Assembly: GCA_965224275.1 (NCBI GenBank)
Contig: CBDCYR010000005.1
Span: 124,001-188,000 of the forward strand
Length of the DNA: 64,000 bases
Direction: 5' to 3'
Source: CAUZWH01 sp965224275
GTDB taxonomy: Bacteria; Pseudomonadota; Alphaproteobacteria; SHVV01
The notes under the pieces were generated by a model. The model saw nothing but the letters and a program-made list of their open reading frames with translations, was not told the DNA's origin and made no database searches. Of the stretch, positions 30,947 through 39,903 are shown one piece after another (positions within the stretch are counted from its first letter, which is position 1; each line of letters opens with the position of its first letter). Made by a program: the position numbers and the translations under genes.

Positions 30947-31822
30947 ATGGCGAAATTACCCTCGGTAGCTTTTGAAGGAAGCCTGTCGCGGTATCTGCAG
31001 GAGATTCGCAAATTTCCGATGTTGGAGCCGCAGGAGGAGTTCATTCTCGGCAAACGCTGGCGCGAGCATGGCGATACCGAAGCCGCGCACAAGCTCGTGA
31101 CGAGCCACCTCCGCCTGGTCGCCAAGATTGCCATGGGCTATCGCGGCTACGGCCTGCCGCTGGGTGAAATCGTCGCCGAGGGCAATGTCGGCCTGATGCA
31201 AGCGGTCAAACGATTTGAACCCGAACGCGGCTTTAAATTGGCGACCTATGCGATGTGGTGGATTCGCGCGTCAATCCAGGAATACATCCTCCACTCCTGG
31301 TCACTGGTAAAAATGGGGACCACCGCGGCGCAGAAGAAACTGTTCTTCAACCTTCGCAAACTGAAGGGGCAGCTCAACGCGCTTGAGGAAGGTGACCTTT
31401 CGCCCGAAAATGTCGAGAAGATCGCCCATCGCCTCGATGTGAGCGAAAAAGACGTCGTCTCAATGAACCGTCGCATGGCCGGCCCGGACAACTCGCTGAA
31501 TGCCCCGCTGCGCCAGGACGGCGAGGGCGAATGGCAGGACTGGCTGGTTGACGATGCGCCTGATCAGGAAACCACGATCGGCGAAAGGCAGGAGTTCGAG
31601 CAGCGCCGCGAGTTTCTCAACCAGGCGATGGAAGGCCTGACTGAACGCGAACGACATATTCTTAACGAACGCCGGCTGCGAGAAGACCCGATGACGCTCG
31701 AAGATCTCAGCAAGGAGTATGGGATCAGCCGCGAACGCGTGCGGCAGATCGAGGTGCGGGCGTTCGAGAAACTGCAAAAGGCCGTTCGTAACGCGCAGCG
31801 TGAGTCGCGGCCGGATTCATAA
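30947..31822 (+). CDS. rpoH: RNA polymerase heat-shock sigma factor RpoH (sigma-32)
   Basis: A 291-residue sigma-32. Region 2 has HLRLVAKIAMGYRGYGLP, IAEGN-like EGNVGLMQAVKRFEPERG and FKLATYAMWWIRASIQEYIL. The RpoH box follows as the WSLVKMGTTAAQKKLFFNLRKLK-type stretch (about residues 118-140). Region 4 ends with LSKEYGISRERVRQIEVRAFEKLQ. The ATG at 30947 begins the family N-terminus (MAKLPSVAFEGSL); the open frame from 30836 is unlikely to be translated. It directs heat-shock and envelope-stress genes, among them ftsH in many bacteria, and ftsH is 15 kb away here. Confidence 0.95.
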   Translation: MAKLPSVAFEGSLSRYLQEIRKFPMLEPQEEFILGKRWREHGDTEAAHKLVTSHLRLVAKIAMGYRGYGLPLGEIVAEGNVGLMQAVKRFEPERGFKLATYAMWWIRASIQEYILHSWSLVKMGTTAAQKKLFFNLRKLKGQLNALEEGDLSPENVEKIAHRLDVSEKDVVSMNRRMAGPDNSLNAPLRQDGEGEWQDWLVDDAPDQETTIGERQEFEQRREFLNQAMEGLTERERHILNERRLREDPMTLEDLSKEYGISRERVRQIEVRAFEKLQKAVRNAQRESRPDS

Positions 31823-31851
31823 TCGCGTAGAGCGACCAATCCGCAAACGTT

Positions 31852-33144
31852 CTAATCGGCAAAGGGATCGCGAACGAGGATCGTATCGTCGCGCTCGGGG
31901 CTGGTCGACAGCAACGCCACCGGCGCGTCGATAAGCTCTTCGATCCGACGGATATACTTCACAGCGGGTGCTGGAAGTTCGGCCCAGCTACGGGCGCCGG
32001 CGGTACTATCGATCCATCCTTCCAACGTTTCGTAAATCGGTTCGACCCGCGCTTGCTGCCCGCTTGCCGACGGGAAAATTTCGGTCGGCTCGCCATCGAG
32101 CCGATAGCCGACGCAGACCTTGAGCGGATCGAGGCCGTCGAGAACATCGAGCTTGGTCAGCGCAATTCCAGTGATTCCACCCACCTTAATTGCCTGGCGC
32201 ACCATCGCCGCGTCGAACCATCCGCAACGCCGTCGCCGGCCGGTCACCGTGCCGAACTCTCGGCCGCGTTCGCCCAGCACGGTCCCTACCTCATCTTCGA
32301 GTTCGGTCGGGAAGGGGCCACCGCCGACTCGCGTCGTGTAGGCTTTTGTTATGCCGAGCACATAGCCGACCGCGCTCGGACCAATACCGCTCCCAGCCGC
32401 CGCCTGCCCCGCGACCGTGTTCGATGACGTCACGTAGGGGTAGGTACCATGGTCGATGTCGAGCATCGCACCCTGCGCTCCCTCAAACAGAATCCGCTGT
32501 CCCTTGCGCCGGGCATCGTCCAACTTCCGCCACACCGTGTCGCTATACGGCAGAATGCGCGGTGCGACTTCGGCAAGCTCAGCCAGCAGCCCGTCGCGAT
32601 CGATCTCTGCAGCCCCGAGGCCGCGTCGTAAGGCATTGTGGTGGAACAAAAGCGTGTCGACTTTGTCGGCCAGTGTCGTGGTATCAGAAAGATCGCACAG
32701 CCGTATCGCGCGACGTGCGACTTTGTCCTCATAGGCCGGACCGATGCCGCGTCGCGTCGTCCCGATGTGCCCCGCCCCGGCGGAATCTTCGCGCAGGGCG
32801 TCGAGTTCTCGGTGGAGCGGCAGAATGAGTGTCACATTCTCGGCAATGTGCAAATTGTCGGGCGTGATCTCAACATCCAAACCGCGAACGGTTTTGATTT
32901 CAGCGAGCAGCGCCCACGGATCGACCACAACGCCGTTGCCAATAATCGATAGTTTGCCGCGGCGAACGACGCCGGATGGCAGCAGGCTTAGTTTGTAGGT
33001 GACGCCCTCGATAACCAGTGTGTGACCCGCATTGTGGCCGCCTTGAAAACGAACGACCACGTCGGCGCGTTGCGACAACCAGTCAACAATCTTGCCCTTG
33101 CCCTCGTCACCCCATTGGGCGCCAACCACCGCGACATTAGCCAT
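31852..33144 (-). CDS. purA: Adenylosuccinate synthetase
   Basis: A 430-residue GTP-dependent ligase joining IMP and aspartate, the first committed step to AMP. The GDEGKGKIVD phosphate loop, the HNAGHTLV IMP-binding loop, GTTRRGIGPAYEDK and TKLDVLDGLD guanine-binding motifs are intact. It is downstream of hisZ by 17 bases on the same strand, a pairing common in alphaproteobacteria, so purine synthesis and histidine synthesis share a transcript. Length is normal. Confidence 0.96.
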   Translation of the reverse strand: MANVAVVGAQWGDEGKGKIVDWLSQRADVVVRFQGGHNAGHTLVIEGVTYKLSLLPSGVVRRGKLSIIGNGVVVDPWALLAEIKTVRGLDVEITPDNLHIAENVTLILPLHRELDALREDSAGAGHIGTTRRGIGPAYEDKVARRAIRLCDLSDTTTLADKVDTLLFHHNALRRGLGAAEIDRDGLLAELAEVAPRILPYSDTVWRKLDDARRKGQRILFEGAQGAMLDIDHGTYPYVTSSNTVAGQAAAGSGIGPSAVGYVLGITKAYTTRVGGGPFPTELEDEVGTVLGERGREFGTVTGRRRRCGWFDAAMVRQAIKVGGITGIALTKLDVLDGLDPLKVCVGYRLDGEPTEIFPSASGQQARVEPIYETLEGWIDSTAGARSWAELPAPAVKYIRRIEELIDAPVALLSTSPERDDTILVRDPFAD

Positions 33145-33161
33145 AACGGGGCTCCCCGCGC

Positions 33162-34307
33162 CTACCCGCCATCGTCAACCGCCTCGACGCCGCCATCCCG
33201 GTACACATGCGTGCAGCCCAACCGGCGCGCCTCGCCACGCGGGTCCGTCACCGCGGTCAGCCCCTGCACTGTCCGCCACCCCTCGTTGCGCAGGCGGTTT
33301 CCATCATCACGCGATACCCCTTCGGGCAGGTAGACATGCGAGATCGCCGGGGCTGCCGGCAACGCGCGCAGCAACGAATCAAGATACATCGTAAACCCGG
33401 TGGCGGGCTCGCCGTCATCCAGCAAATAGCGACCCCCGCGCCCGAGCTCACCGCGGATGCCACGACCGAAAAACGCGAAGCTCAACCCAGCATGATATTC
33501 GAAACCGCGGAACTCGCTGGGATCGATGGTGACGGCAAGGGCCGGGAGGGCGTGTCGAACACCGGCGACGACAGTTTCGAGATCGTCGCACATGGTTCGT
33601 GCTGCCGGCGGCAGCTGTGCCGCCTGCAGTGCCTTGATGGCGACATCCGCGGTGCCGGTAGCGTTTATGAGGTCGCGCAAGATCGGAAGATCGGCCGCCG
33701 ATTCGTCGAGTCGCACGGCGTCCTTTCGATCCAGGGCGATGCGAACGGCCTCGGCGCACTCGGGCGAGAGGTCGAATCCAGCACAGATAACCGGAACCAG
33801 GTTAGGCAGCGAGAGGTCTACCGAGAGCCCATCGACGCCGAGTTCGGCAAGCGCCTCAGCTGCCAATGTAATGACCTCCATATCGCCGGACGGATCGGCG
33901 ACTCCAACGAGTTCCGCACCGACCTGACGAATCTCGCGATCTGGACGCAATTGGTCGCCGCGCACACGTAGCACCTGGCCGGCATAGGACAAGCGCAAGG
34001 GCCGCGGCAAATCGCGAAGTCGCGTGGTCGCGATGCGGGCGATCTGCAAGGTCATGTCCGGCCGCACACCCATCATGCGCTGGGAAACCGGATCCATCAG
34101 CCGGAACATTTGATCGGCAACCGCCTCGCCCGGTCCCGTCAGGAGCGTCTCCTCGAACTCGACCAGCGGCGGCTTGACCCGCTGATAGCCGAACGACGCC
34201 AGGCGGCGCATCATGCGCTCGGTAAGATCGGCTTCGAATCCCGCCAGCGGCGGCAAGTCGTCGCGCAAACCTTCCGGCAGCAGCCCTTTATCCCGATAAG
34301 CGCTCAT
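33162..34307 (-). CDS. hisZ: ATP phosphoribosyltransferase regulatory subunit HisZ
   Basis: A 381-residue HisRS-like protein that lacks aminoacylation activity and forms the short-form ATP phosphoribosyltransferase with HisG, at the entry to histidine synthesis. It keeps HisRS-type motifs (FRLMDPVSQRMMGVRPDMT, IARIATTRL, REIRQVGAELVG) but has no anticodon-binding domain. A late GRGGRYLL segment and GFTMYLDSLLRA follow the family. hisG is not in the window and must lie elsewhere. The ATG at 34307 has GAGATGAG-like pairing upstream but no strong Shine-Dalgarno sequence. Confidence 0.92.
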   Translation of the reverse strand: MSAYRDKGLLPEGLRDDLPPLAGFEADLTERMMRRLASFGYQRVKPPLVEFEETLLTGPGEAVADQMFRLMDPVSQRMMGVRPDMTLQIARIATTRLRDLPRPLRLSYAGQVLRVRGDQLRPDREIRQVGAELVGVADPSGDMEVITLAAEALAELGVDGLSVDLSLPNLVPVICAGFDLSPECAEAVRIALDRKDAVRLDESAADLPILRDLINATGTADVAIKALQAAQLPPAARTMCDDLETVVAGVRHALPALAVTIDPSEFRGFEYHAGLSFAFFGRGIRGELGRGGRYLLDDGEPATGFTMYLDSLLRALPAAPAISHVYLPEGVSRDDGNRLRNEGWRTVQGLTAVTDPRGEARRLGCTHVYRDGGVEAVDDGG

Positions 34308-34370
34308 CTCTTACATTCTTGCAGATTGAAGTGGCATGGGTTGGTGGCGACGACGCCCACGGCGTCTTCA

Positions 34371-35948
34371 CTATCGGGCCAGCGGCATTGCCTCTCTTAC
34401 ATGCGGCAGCGCGCGCACGACATCGAGAACGTCGGCGGGGATCGGTTCGTCAAGTTCGATCAGAGCCAACGCCTCGCCACCCCTCGTGGTCCGTCCCAGG
34501 TTGAACGTCGCGATATTGACGCCGGCATCGCCCAACGCCGCGCCCAACCGACCGATGAACCCAGGTTTGTCCTCGTTCGTCACGTATAGCATGTTCGCGC
34601 CCAGCTCGGCTTCGACCGCGATGCCATTGAGTTCGACGACCCGCGGGTGCTGATCAGAGTAGAGCGTACCGGCAATCGAGAGTTCTCGCCCTTCCAGGCC
34701 GACGCGTAGTCGCACCATGGTTTGATAATCGCCCGGCGCCGAGCGCGTTACTTCACTCACCCCAATATTGCGCTCGTCGGCGATCATTGGCGCATTGATC
34801 ATGTTGACGTTCTCAAGCTGACGCGACAGCAAGCCCTCCAAAGCAAGGGCCGTAAGCGGCTTAGTGTTCAGCGAGGCCACCGTCCCTTCATACTCGATCG
34901 CTACGGAAACGATCGCGCCATCGGCAAGTTGGCCCAGCAGGCCACCAAGTTGGCGGACAATGCTCATATAGGGCTTCAGTCGCGGCGCTTCCTCGGCACT
35001 CACCGAGGGCATGTTTATCGCGTTGGTCACAGCGCCGTTTAGCAGGAAGTCCGACATCTGTTCGGCGATCTGTGCCGCGACCTTCTCCTGCGCCTCGGTC
35101 GTCGAGGCTCCGAGGTGCGGCGTCACCACCACCTGATCCATCCCAAACAGAATGTTTTCCGTCGCCGGCTCTTCGACGAACACATCCATCGCCGCGCCCG
35201 CCACATGGCCCTCGTCGAGCGCGTCTTTGAGGTCTTGTTCGACAACCAAGCCGCCGCGCGCGCAATTAATGATGAAAACGCCAGGTTTCATTTTGGCAAT
35301 CGCCGCCCGGTCGATGATATCGCGGGTCGAATCTGTCAGTGGCGTATGCAACGTGATCAGATCAGCCCGGGCCAACAGATCGTCGAGGGCGAGCTTCTCG
35401 ATCCCAAGATCGGTGGCCCGTTCACCGGAGAGATAGGGATCGAAAGCGACGACATGCATTTTTAGTCCCTGGGCGCGTTCCGCAACGATCGAACCAATGT
35501 TGCCACAGCCGATAATGCCGAGGCACTTGCCCGATAGTTCGACCCCCATGAATCGAGATTTCTCCCACTTCCCGGCATGGGTCGAAGCGTTGGCGGCACC
35601 GATTTGGCGCGCGACCGCGAACATCATCGCCACCGCGTGCTCCGCCGTGGTGATGGCGTTGCCGAACGGCGCGTTCATGACAACGATGCCGCAGGCGGTG
35701 GCGCTGGCAGTATTGATGTTATCGACACCGATACCGGCTCGGCCGATGACTTTCAGGGACCCCGGATTGGCCAGCACATCGGCCGTAACCTTGGTTGCGG
35801 AGCGAACCGCAAGCCCATCATAGTCGCCGATCGCCGCGGCGAGCTCCTCGTTGGAAAGCCCGCTGCGTTCGTCGACTTCGATGCCGCGCCCGTGAAACAC
35901 CTCGCGGGCATGCGGACTCATTGTGTCCGAGATCAGAACACGCGGCAT
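34371..35948 (-). CDS. serA: D-3-phosphoglycerate dehydrogenase, long form
   Basis: A 525-residue NAD enzyme for the first step of serine synthesis. A D-2-hydroxyacid dehydrogenase core holds the Rossmann motif GIIGCGNIGSIV, the catalytic Arg in INCARGGLV, Glu in DVFVEEPA, and His in VVTPHLGASTTEAQ. An allosteric substrate-binding domain and a C-terminal ACT domain (about 452-525, EDKPGFIGRLGAALGDAGVNIATFNLGR) follow; the ACT domain is the usual serine-feedback site. The start is MPRVLISDTM, with AAGGAAGG upstream. It follows serC by 14 bases. Confidence 0.96.
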   Translation of the reverse strand: MPRVLISDTMSPHAREVFHGRGIEVDERSGLSNEELAAAIGDYDGLAVRSATKVTADVLANPGSLKVIGRAGIGVDNINTASATACGIVVMNAPFGNAITTAEHAVAMMFAVARQIGAANASTHAGKWEKSRFMGVELSGKCLGIIGCGNIGSIVAERAQGLKMHVVAFDPYLSGERATDLGIEKLALDDLLARADLITLHTPLTDSTRDIIDRAAIAKMKPGVFIINCARGGLVVEQDLKDALDEGHVAGAAMDVFVEEPATENILFGMDQVVVTPHLGASTTEAQEKVAAQIAEQMSDFLLNGAVTNAINMPSVSAEEAPRLKPYMSIVRQLGGLLGQLADGAIVSVAIEYEGTVASLNTKPLTALALEGLLSRQLENVNMINAPMIADERNIGVSEVTRSAPGDYQTMVRLRVGLEGRELSIAGTLYSDQHPRVVELNGIAVEAELGANMLYVTNEDKPGFIGRLGAALGDAGVNIATFNLGRTTRGGEALALIELDEPIPADVLDVVRALPHVREAMPLAR

Positions 35949-35962
35949 TAGGGTGTCCTTCC

Positions 35963-37126
35963 TTAGACGGTTTCTGAGAGTGCAGCTTTGGTCTCGGCAA
36001 ACGACCAATCGAGCCAGGGCATCAGCGCCTCAACATCAGCTTCTTCTACCGTCGCACCGGTCCAGATGCGCAGGCCCGCAGGCGCCTCTCGATGGCCATT
36101 GATATCGAAGGCAACGCCCTCGTCTTCGAGGCGAGAAACGATACCGCGAACAACGGTCCACCGATTTTCCTCGTCAAGCGCCACGAACCAGGGATCGGTT
36201 ATCTGCAGGCATACCGATGTGCACGACCGCGTGCGTATGTCGGCGGCAAGAAAATCAATCCACGGCGTCGCGGCCACCCACTTTTCAATCTGCGCGAGGT
36301 TGTCTTGCGAGCGCGCCTCCATCGCCGCGCTACCGCCGATGCTCTCGGCCCAACACAGCGCATCAAGCGCGTCCTCGACGCACATCATCGAGGGTGTATT
36401 GATCGTTTCACCGGCGAACAAGCCAGCGTTCAACTTGCCGCCTTTGGTGAGTCGAAACACCTTCGGCATGGGCCACGGCGGTTGATGGGTTTCGAGCCGA
36501 GCAATCGCGCGCGGGCTGAGTACCAAAATCCCGTGGCCGGCTTCGCCGCCCAACACTTTCTGCCAAGAAAAGGTGACTGCATCGAGCTTGTCCCACGGTA
36601 GCGCCATCGCGAACACCGCCGACGTCGCATCGCAGATCGTCAACCCGGCGCGATCGGCTGCGATCCAGTCACCGTCCGGAACCCGCACGCCCGACGTGGT
36701 CCCGTTCCACGTAAACACGGTGTCACGATCACTATCGACTGCACTGAGGTCGGAGATTTCTCCGTAAGGCGCTTCGAGGCGCCGGAGATCCTCGATTTTA
36801 AGCTGCTTGACGACATCGATGACCCAGCCGAAACCAAAGTTTTCCCACGCCAGCACGTCGACTCCGCGCGCGCCCAATAGCGACCACATGGCCATCTCAA
36901 AGGCACCGGTATCCGAGCCTGGTACGATGGCAATATGGTACCCATCGGGCAGCGCAAGCAGCGCGCGTATACGGTCGAGGACTTCCTGGAGTTTGGCCTT
37001 GCCCGGTTTGGATCGGTGCGATCGACCGAGGCAGGCTTGCTCGAGATGCTGCAGCGACCAGCCCGGCCGCTTCGAACAGGGGCCCGACGAGAAATGCGGA
37101 TTCCCGGGGCGTCGTGGTGGCTTCAT
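35963..37126 (-). CDS. serC: Phosphoserine aminotransferase
   Basis: A 387-residue PLP transaminase converting 3-phosphohydroxypyruvate to phosphoserine. It is of the second SerC type, found in alphaproteobacteria, methanogens and mycobacteria, with the start PGNPHFSSGPCSKRPGW. The PLP lysine is in VTFSWQKVLGGEAG, and the phosphate/substrate loop is SDTGAFEMAMWSLLG. The ATG at 37126 follows GGGAGAG at three bases; an open frame further upstream to 37315 is leader sequence. It is transcribed first in the serC-serA operon from the promoter at 37182-37209. Confidence 0.93.
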   Translation of the reverse strand: MKPPRRPGNPHFSSGPCSKRPGWSLQHLEQACLGRSHRSKPGKAKLQEVLDRIRALLALPDGYHIAIVPGSDTGAFEMAMWSLLGARGVDVLAWENFGFGWVIDVVKQLKIEDLRRLEAPYGEISDLSAVDSDRDTVFTWNGTTSGVRVPDGDWIAADRAGLTICDATSAVFAMALPWDKLDAVTFSWQKVLGGEAGHGILVLSPRAIARLETHQPPWPMPKVFRLTKGGKLNAGLFAGETINTPSMMCVEDALDALCWAESIGGSAAMEARSQDNLAQIEKWVAATPWIDFLAADIRTRSCTSVCLQITDPWFVALDEENRWTVVRGIVSRLEDEGVAFDINGHREAPAGLRIWTGATVEEADVEALMPWLDWSFAETKAALSETV

Positions 37127-37180
37127 GCGCTCTCCCTTCCAGAAGAGTAGCAACCCGTTGGGGGGTCGTGGCCCGCGGCG
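37127..37180 (-). promoter_or_regulatory. serC 5' leader
   Basis: About 55 bases lie between the predicted transcription start and the serC ATG. The leader carries a short stem ACCC-(loop CCCAAC)-GGGT just upstream of the GGGAGAG ribosome-binding site, and a GC-rich segment CGCCGCGGGCC before it. Alphaproteobacterial serC genes are known to carry a conserved leader RNA (the serC motif). The location, size and closeness to the start fit, but I could not verify the covariation model by eye. Confidence 0.45.
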
Positions 37181-37181
37181 G

Positions 37182-37209
37182 ATACTAGGTATCGTCGCTG
37201 TATTGTCAA
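37182..37209 (-). promoter_or_regulatory. Sigma-70 promoter of serC-serA
   Basis: On the minus strand a perfect -35 TTGACA (37204-37209) and a -10 TAGTAT (37182-37187) are separated by 16 bases. The expected start lies about seven bases on, giving a leader of roughly 50 nt. It overlaps the 5' open frame of serC and lies next to the 3' end of the DUF429-like gene. Confidence 0.65.
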
Positions 37210-37274
37210 TCGACCCAAGGTGTACACGGCCCGGGAGCGCTTTTCCGCAGTCTCGGCGACGCTTAGGATCGCGC

Positions 37275-38255
37275 TTAGGAGTTTTTGGGAGCTTGACCCA
37301 ACGTCCAACCCTCAACCTTTCGGATTATCGGGTCGACCGGATCATGGGCCGGGCGCAGTCCGAGCACCACGTTGAGCAGGCCGAACGTGCCCACGACAGC
37401 GTCGAACGGATCCTCGCCATCGGCACGATCACCGAAACCATCTTTGAGATCGCGACGCAAGGCAGGGGCAAGCTGCAATCCCGACTTCTTTGCCCAGGCA
37501 ACCAACGTCGCGCCGCTCTCGATCCGCGACTTTTGCCGTCGCTTCGAGCCGCCGCGCACCAAAGGCAATCCGAGATGGCGATAATATTCGGCCGGATAGG
37601 CTTCAACGACTGTGATTTGAGCCGCGGCCAGACAATCAGCAAACCCCCCATCGAACGGCCACAGCGCCACATCCAGATCCGTCCTGCGCAACGCCGGCAC
37701 CAATAAATCCCGCCATCCGGTAATCGCAGCCTTGCCGACCTGCTTGCCACCCAACGTCCAGAACATTACCGATGCGGCCGGGCGTTCTCCGGTCGGGCGG
37801 TCAACTCGCCGCAATAGATCGTTGAAGTGATCCAGTCCCAGCCCGCGCGCGAGCTGGGCGCGCGCAAACTCACCCTTGCCGCCGGGTCGTTGCGGAAAGA
37901 ACGGTCGATCGAGCGAGATTTCGCCAGCCGTGGTGGCCACCTCGTAAAATCCGGCCCAGCGGCCACGTCCGAATTTCTTGAGTGCGGCGGTAAAGTCACC
38001 AATACCAACTTGCTCGGCGTAAGCGATTGGCAGGCCGAGTGGAAAATCAAACCCGGCGAGGATCGAACCGCGATTCAGAGCCTGTCGACGGAGATCGGGG
38101 AAAAACCGATCGAGGTCACCAACCAGCTTCGGCGCCGCCACGCGATACCTCGTATCCGAACCCAGCGTGGCGCGGCAGGCCCAGCGCTTGCGCGGGTCAA
38201 CACTCCAGTCGGCGTGAACAATAACTTTGGGCGGCGGACCTGGCCGGCGGGTCAA
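37275..38255 (-). CDS. DUF429-like predicted RNase H-fold protein
   Basis: A 326-residue cytosolic protein with scattered acidic motifs like those of DUF429 (a predicted RNase H-like nuclease family): Asp in VIVHADWSVD, GFDFPLGLP, VEAYPAEYYRHL, and a late DPFDAVVGTFGLLN. The order Asp, FDFP, E-x-YP, D-x-x-DA fits that family, but the identification is by pattern only. It begins with TTG two bases after the stop of the preceding dehydrogenase gene, so they are probably co-transcribed. No substrate is known for the family. Confidence 0.6.
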   Translation of the reverse strand: MTRRPGPPPKVIVHADWSVDPRKRWACRATLGSDTRYRVAAPKLVGDLDRFFPDLRRQALNRGSILAGFDFPLGLPIAYAEQVGIGDFTAALKKFGRGRWAGFYEVATTAGEISLDRPFFPQRPGGKGEFARAQLARGLGLDHFNDLLRRVDRPTGERPAASVMFWTLGGKQVGKAAITGWRDLLVPALRRTDLDVALWPFDGGFADCLAAAQITVVEAYPAEYYRHLGLPLVRGGSKRRQKSRIESGATLVAWAKKSGLQLAPALRRDLKDGFGDRADGEDPFDAVVGTFGLLNVVLGLRPAHDPVDPIIRKVEGWTLGQAPKNS

Positions 38256-38257
38256 TG

Positions 38258-39313
38258 TCAGAGGGCTTGCACGATCGCGGTCCCGACCTCGCTCGTGCTC
38301 GCTGTGCCACCGAGATCGGGGGTCAGCATATCGCCGGCTGCGACGACCTTTTCGATCGCAGTAACGATGTCATCGGCGGCGGCGGCGTGGCCAAGATGTT
38401 CAAACATCATCGCGCCTGACCAGATTTGCGCGATTGGATTGGCAATCATGCGACCTGCAATATCAGGGGCTGAACCGTGGACCGGCTCAAACATCGACGG
38501 GTAGGCGTCATCGGGGTTGAGATTGGCCGATGGCGCGATACCCATCCCGCCGGCAACCGCCGGACCAAGATCGGAGAGTATGTCGCCGAAGAGATTGCTA
38601 CCGACGACGACATCGAACCAATGCGGGTTGCGAACGAAGTGCGCGGTCAAGATATCGATGTGAAACTTGTCGACCTTGACGCCGCCAAAATCGGCAGCGT
38701 TGGCCTCCATACGCTCGTCCCAATACGGCATGGTGTGGATAATGCCGTTGGACTTGGTTGCCGACGTTAAATGCTGTTTGGGTCGGTCGTTGGCGAGTTC
38801 GAGCGCATAGCGTTGAATGCGATCGACGCCGCCGCGGGTGAAAACAGACTCCTGGATAACGACTTCGTTGTCGGTTCCCTCGTACAGGCGCCCACCGATC
38901 TCGGAATACTCGCCCTCGACGTTCTCGCGCACAATCATCATATCGATCTCGGACGGTCCGCGATTGCGGAGCGGCGATTCAAGCCCTTCCAGCAGCCGCA
39001 CCGGACGCAGATTGACGTATTGGTTGAACGCCCGGCGTATTGGAATCAGCAGGCCCCACAGCGAGATGTGATCGGGTACACCGGGAAACCCAACCGCCCC
39101 GAGATAGATCGCGTCGTACTCGCGCAGTTGCTCAATGCCATCCTCGGGCATCATGTGGCCGGTCTTGGTGTAGGTCTCGCACGACCAGTCGAACGTCTTC
39201 CACGTGACGTCAAAATCGTGGGTTGCTGCTGCGGCCTCGAGCACGCGAATGCCTTGGGGAACGACTTCGAGACCAATACCGTCGCCGGGGATGACGGCTA
39301 TCTGATAACTCAT
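38258..39313 (-). CDS. Tartrate/D-malate dehydrogenase-type decarboxylating dehydrogenase
   Basis: A 351-residue member of the isocitrate/isopropylmalate dehydrogenase family. The nucleotide-binding start is IPGDGIGLEVVPQG, the substrate arginines lie in LRPVRLLEG, the catalytic Tyr in EGEYSEIGG, Lys in TSATKSNGI, and metal-binding Asp residues in SNLFGDILSDLGPA. The ALGSVGFPG-like LGAVGFPGVPDHISLWGLLIPIRR segment is typical of the tartrate dehydrogenase/decarboxylase (YeaU/TTC) subgroup rather than LeuB. It would oxidise and decarboxylate D-malate or tartrate to pyruvate or related acids. GGAGAT precedes the ATG. Confidence 0.85.
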   Translation of the reverse strand: MSYQIAVIPGDGIGLEVVPQGIRVLEAAAATHDFDVTWKTFDWSCETYTKTGHMMPEDGIEQLREYDAIYLGAVGFPGVPDHISLWGLLIPIRRAFNQYVNLRPVRLLEGLESPLRNRGPSEIDMMIVRENVEGEYSEIGGRLYEGTDNEVVIQESVFTRGGVDRIQRYALELANDRPKQHLTSATKSNGIIHTMPYWDERMEANAADFGGVKVDKFHIDILTAHFVRNPHWFDVVVGSNLFGDILSDLGPAVAGGMGIAPSANLNPDDAYPSMFEPVHGSAPDIAGRMIANPIAQIWSGAMMFEHLGHAAAADDIVTAIEKVVAAGDMLTPDLGGTASTSEVGTAIVQAL

Positions 39314-39330
39314 GAACTGCGATCTCCGAT

Positions 39331-39828
39331 CTATGCCGACCCGGAAAAATCCCCGAGCTGGCGTTCAAAGTAGACCACGCCCTCGAGTGGGTTGTTGTAA
39401 TAGGGCTCGGTTTCCCGAAAGCCAAGCGCTTCGTAGATCGCGCGCGCGCCTGTCATCGATGCGATCGTGTCGAGGCGCATCCGATCATAACCGCGCGTCG
39501 CGGCCTCGTGCAGGACCGTAAGCGCCAAACCCCGGCCAAAGCCGAGGCCGCGGTGTTCGGGTTTGACGTAAAGGCGCTTCATCTCACAAGTCCCGGATTC
39601 GGCAGTGAACGGCCTCAGCCCCACCGCCCCCGCTGGGTGGAGGTCGACTCGCGCCAGCAACAACGCGCCTGCGGGCGCCGCATAGTCGCCGGGGAAGGTC
39701 TCCATCTCTTCGTCAAAATTCTGGAAGCAGAGCTCGAAGTCGAGTGATTCCGCGTATTCCTGAAACAAGGCCTTTGCGGCGGCGACGTCGTGGGGCGCTT
39801 TGGCCTCGACAATCTGTGACGCGATCAT
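39331..39828 (-). CDS. GNAT-family N-acetyltransferase
   Basis: A 165-residue acetyltransferase with one GNAT domain. Motif A is MKRLYVKPEHRGLGFGRGLA (the R/Q-x-x-G-x-G/A acetyl-CoA loop, around residue 100), and motif B includes GARAIYEALGFRETEPYYNNP. The acceptor is unknown. The in-frame extension to 39870 adds nothing conserved, so I start at ATG 39828. The gene follows repeat R2 and precedes the malate/tartrate dehydrogenase gene, all on the minus strand, with an 18-base gap. Confidence 0.83.
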   Translation of the reverse strand: MIASQIVEAKAPHDVAAAKALFQEYAESLDFELCFQNFDEEMETFPGDYAAPAGALLLARVDLHPAGAVGLRPFTAESGTCEMKRLYVKPEHRGLGFGRGLALTVLHEAATRGYDRMRLDTIASMTGARAIYEALGFRETEPYYNNPLEGVVYFERQLGDFSGSA

Positions 39829-39903
39829 GGTCGCACCACTATATCGGATGCACCCGGAACACGGGAACATGCGCGCTATGGATCAGGCCATCGTCGAGGC
39901 GTG

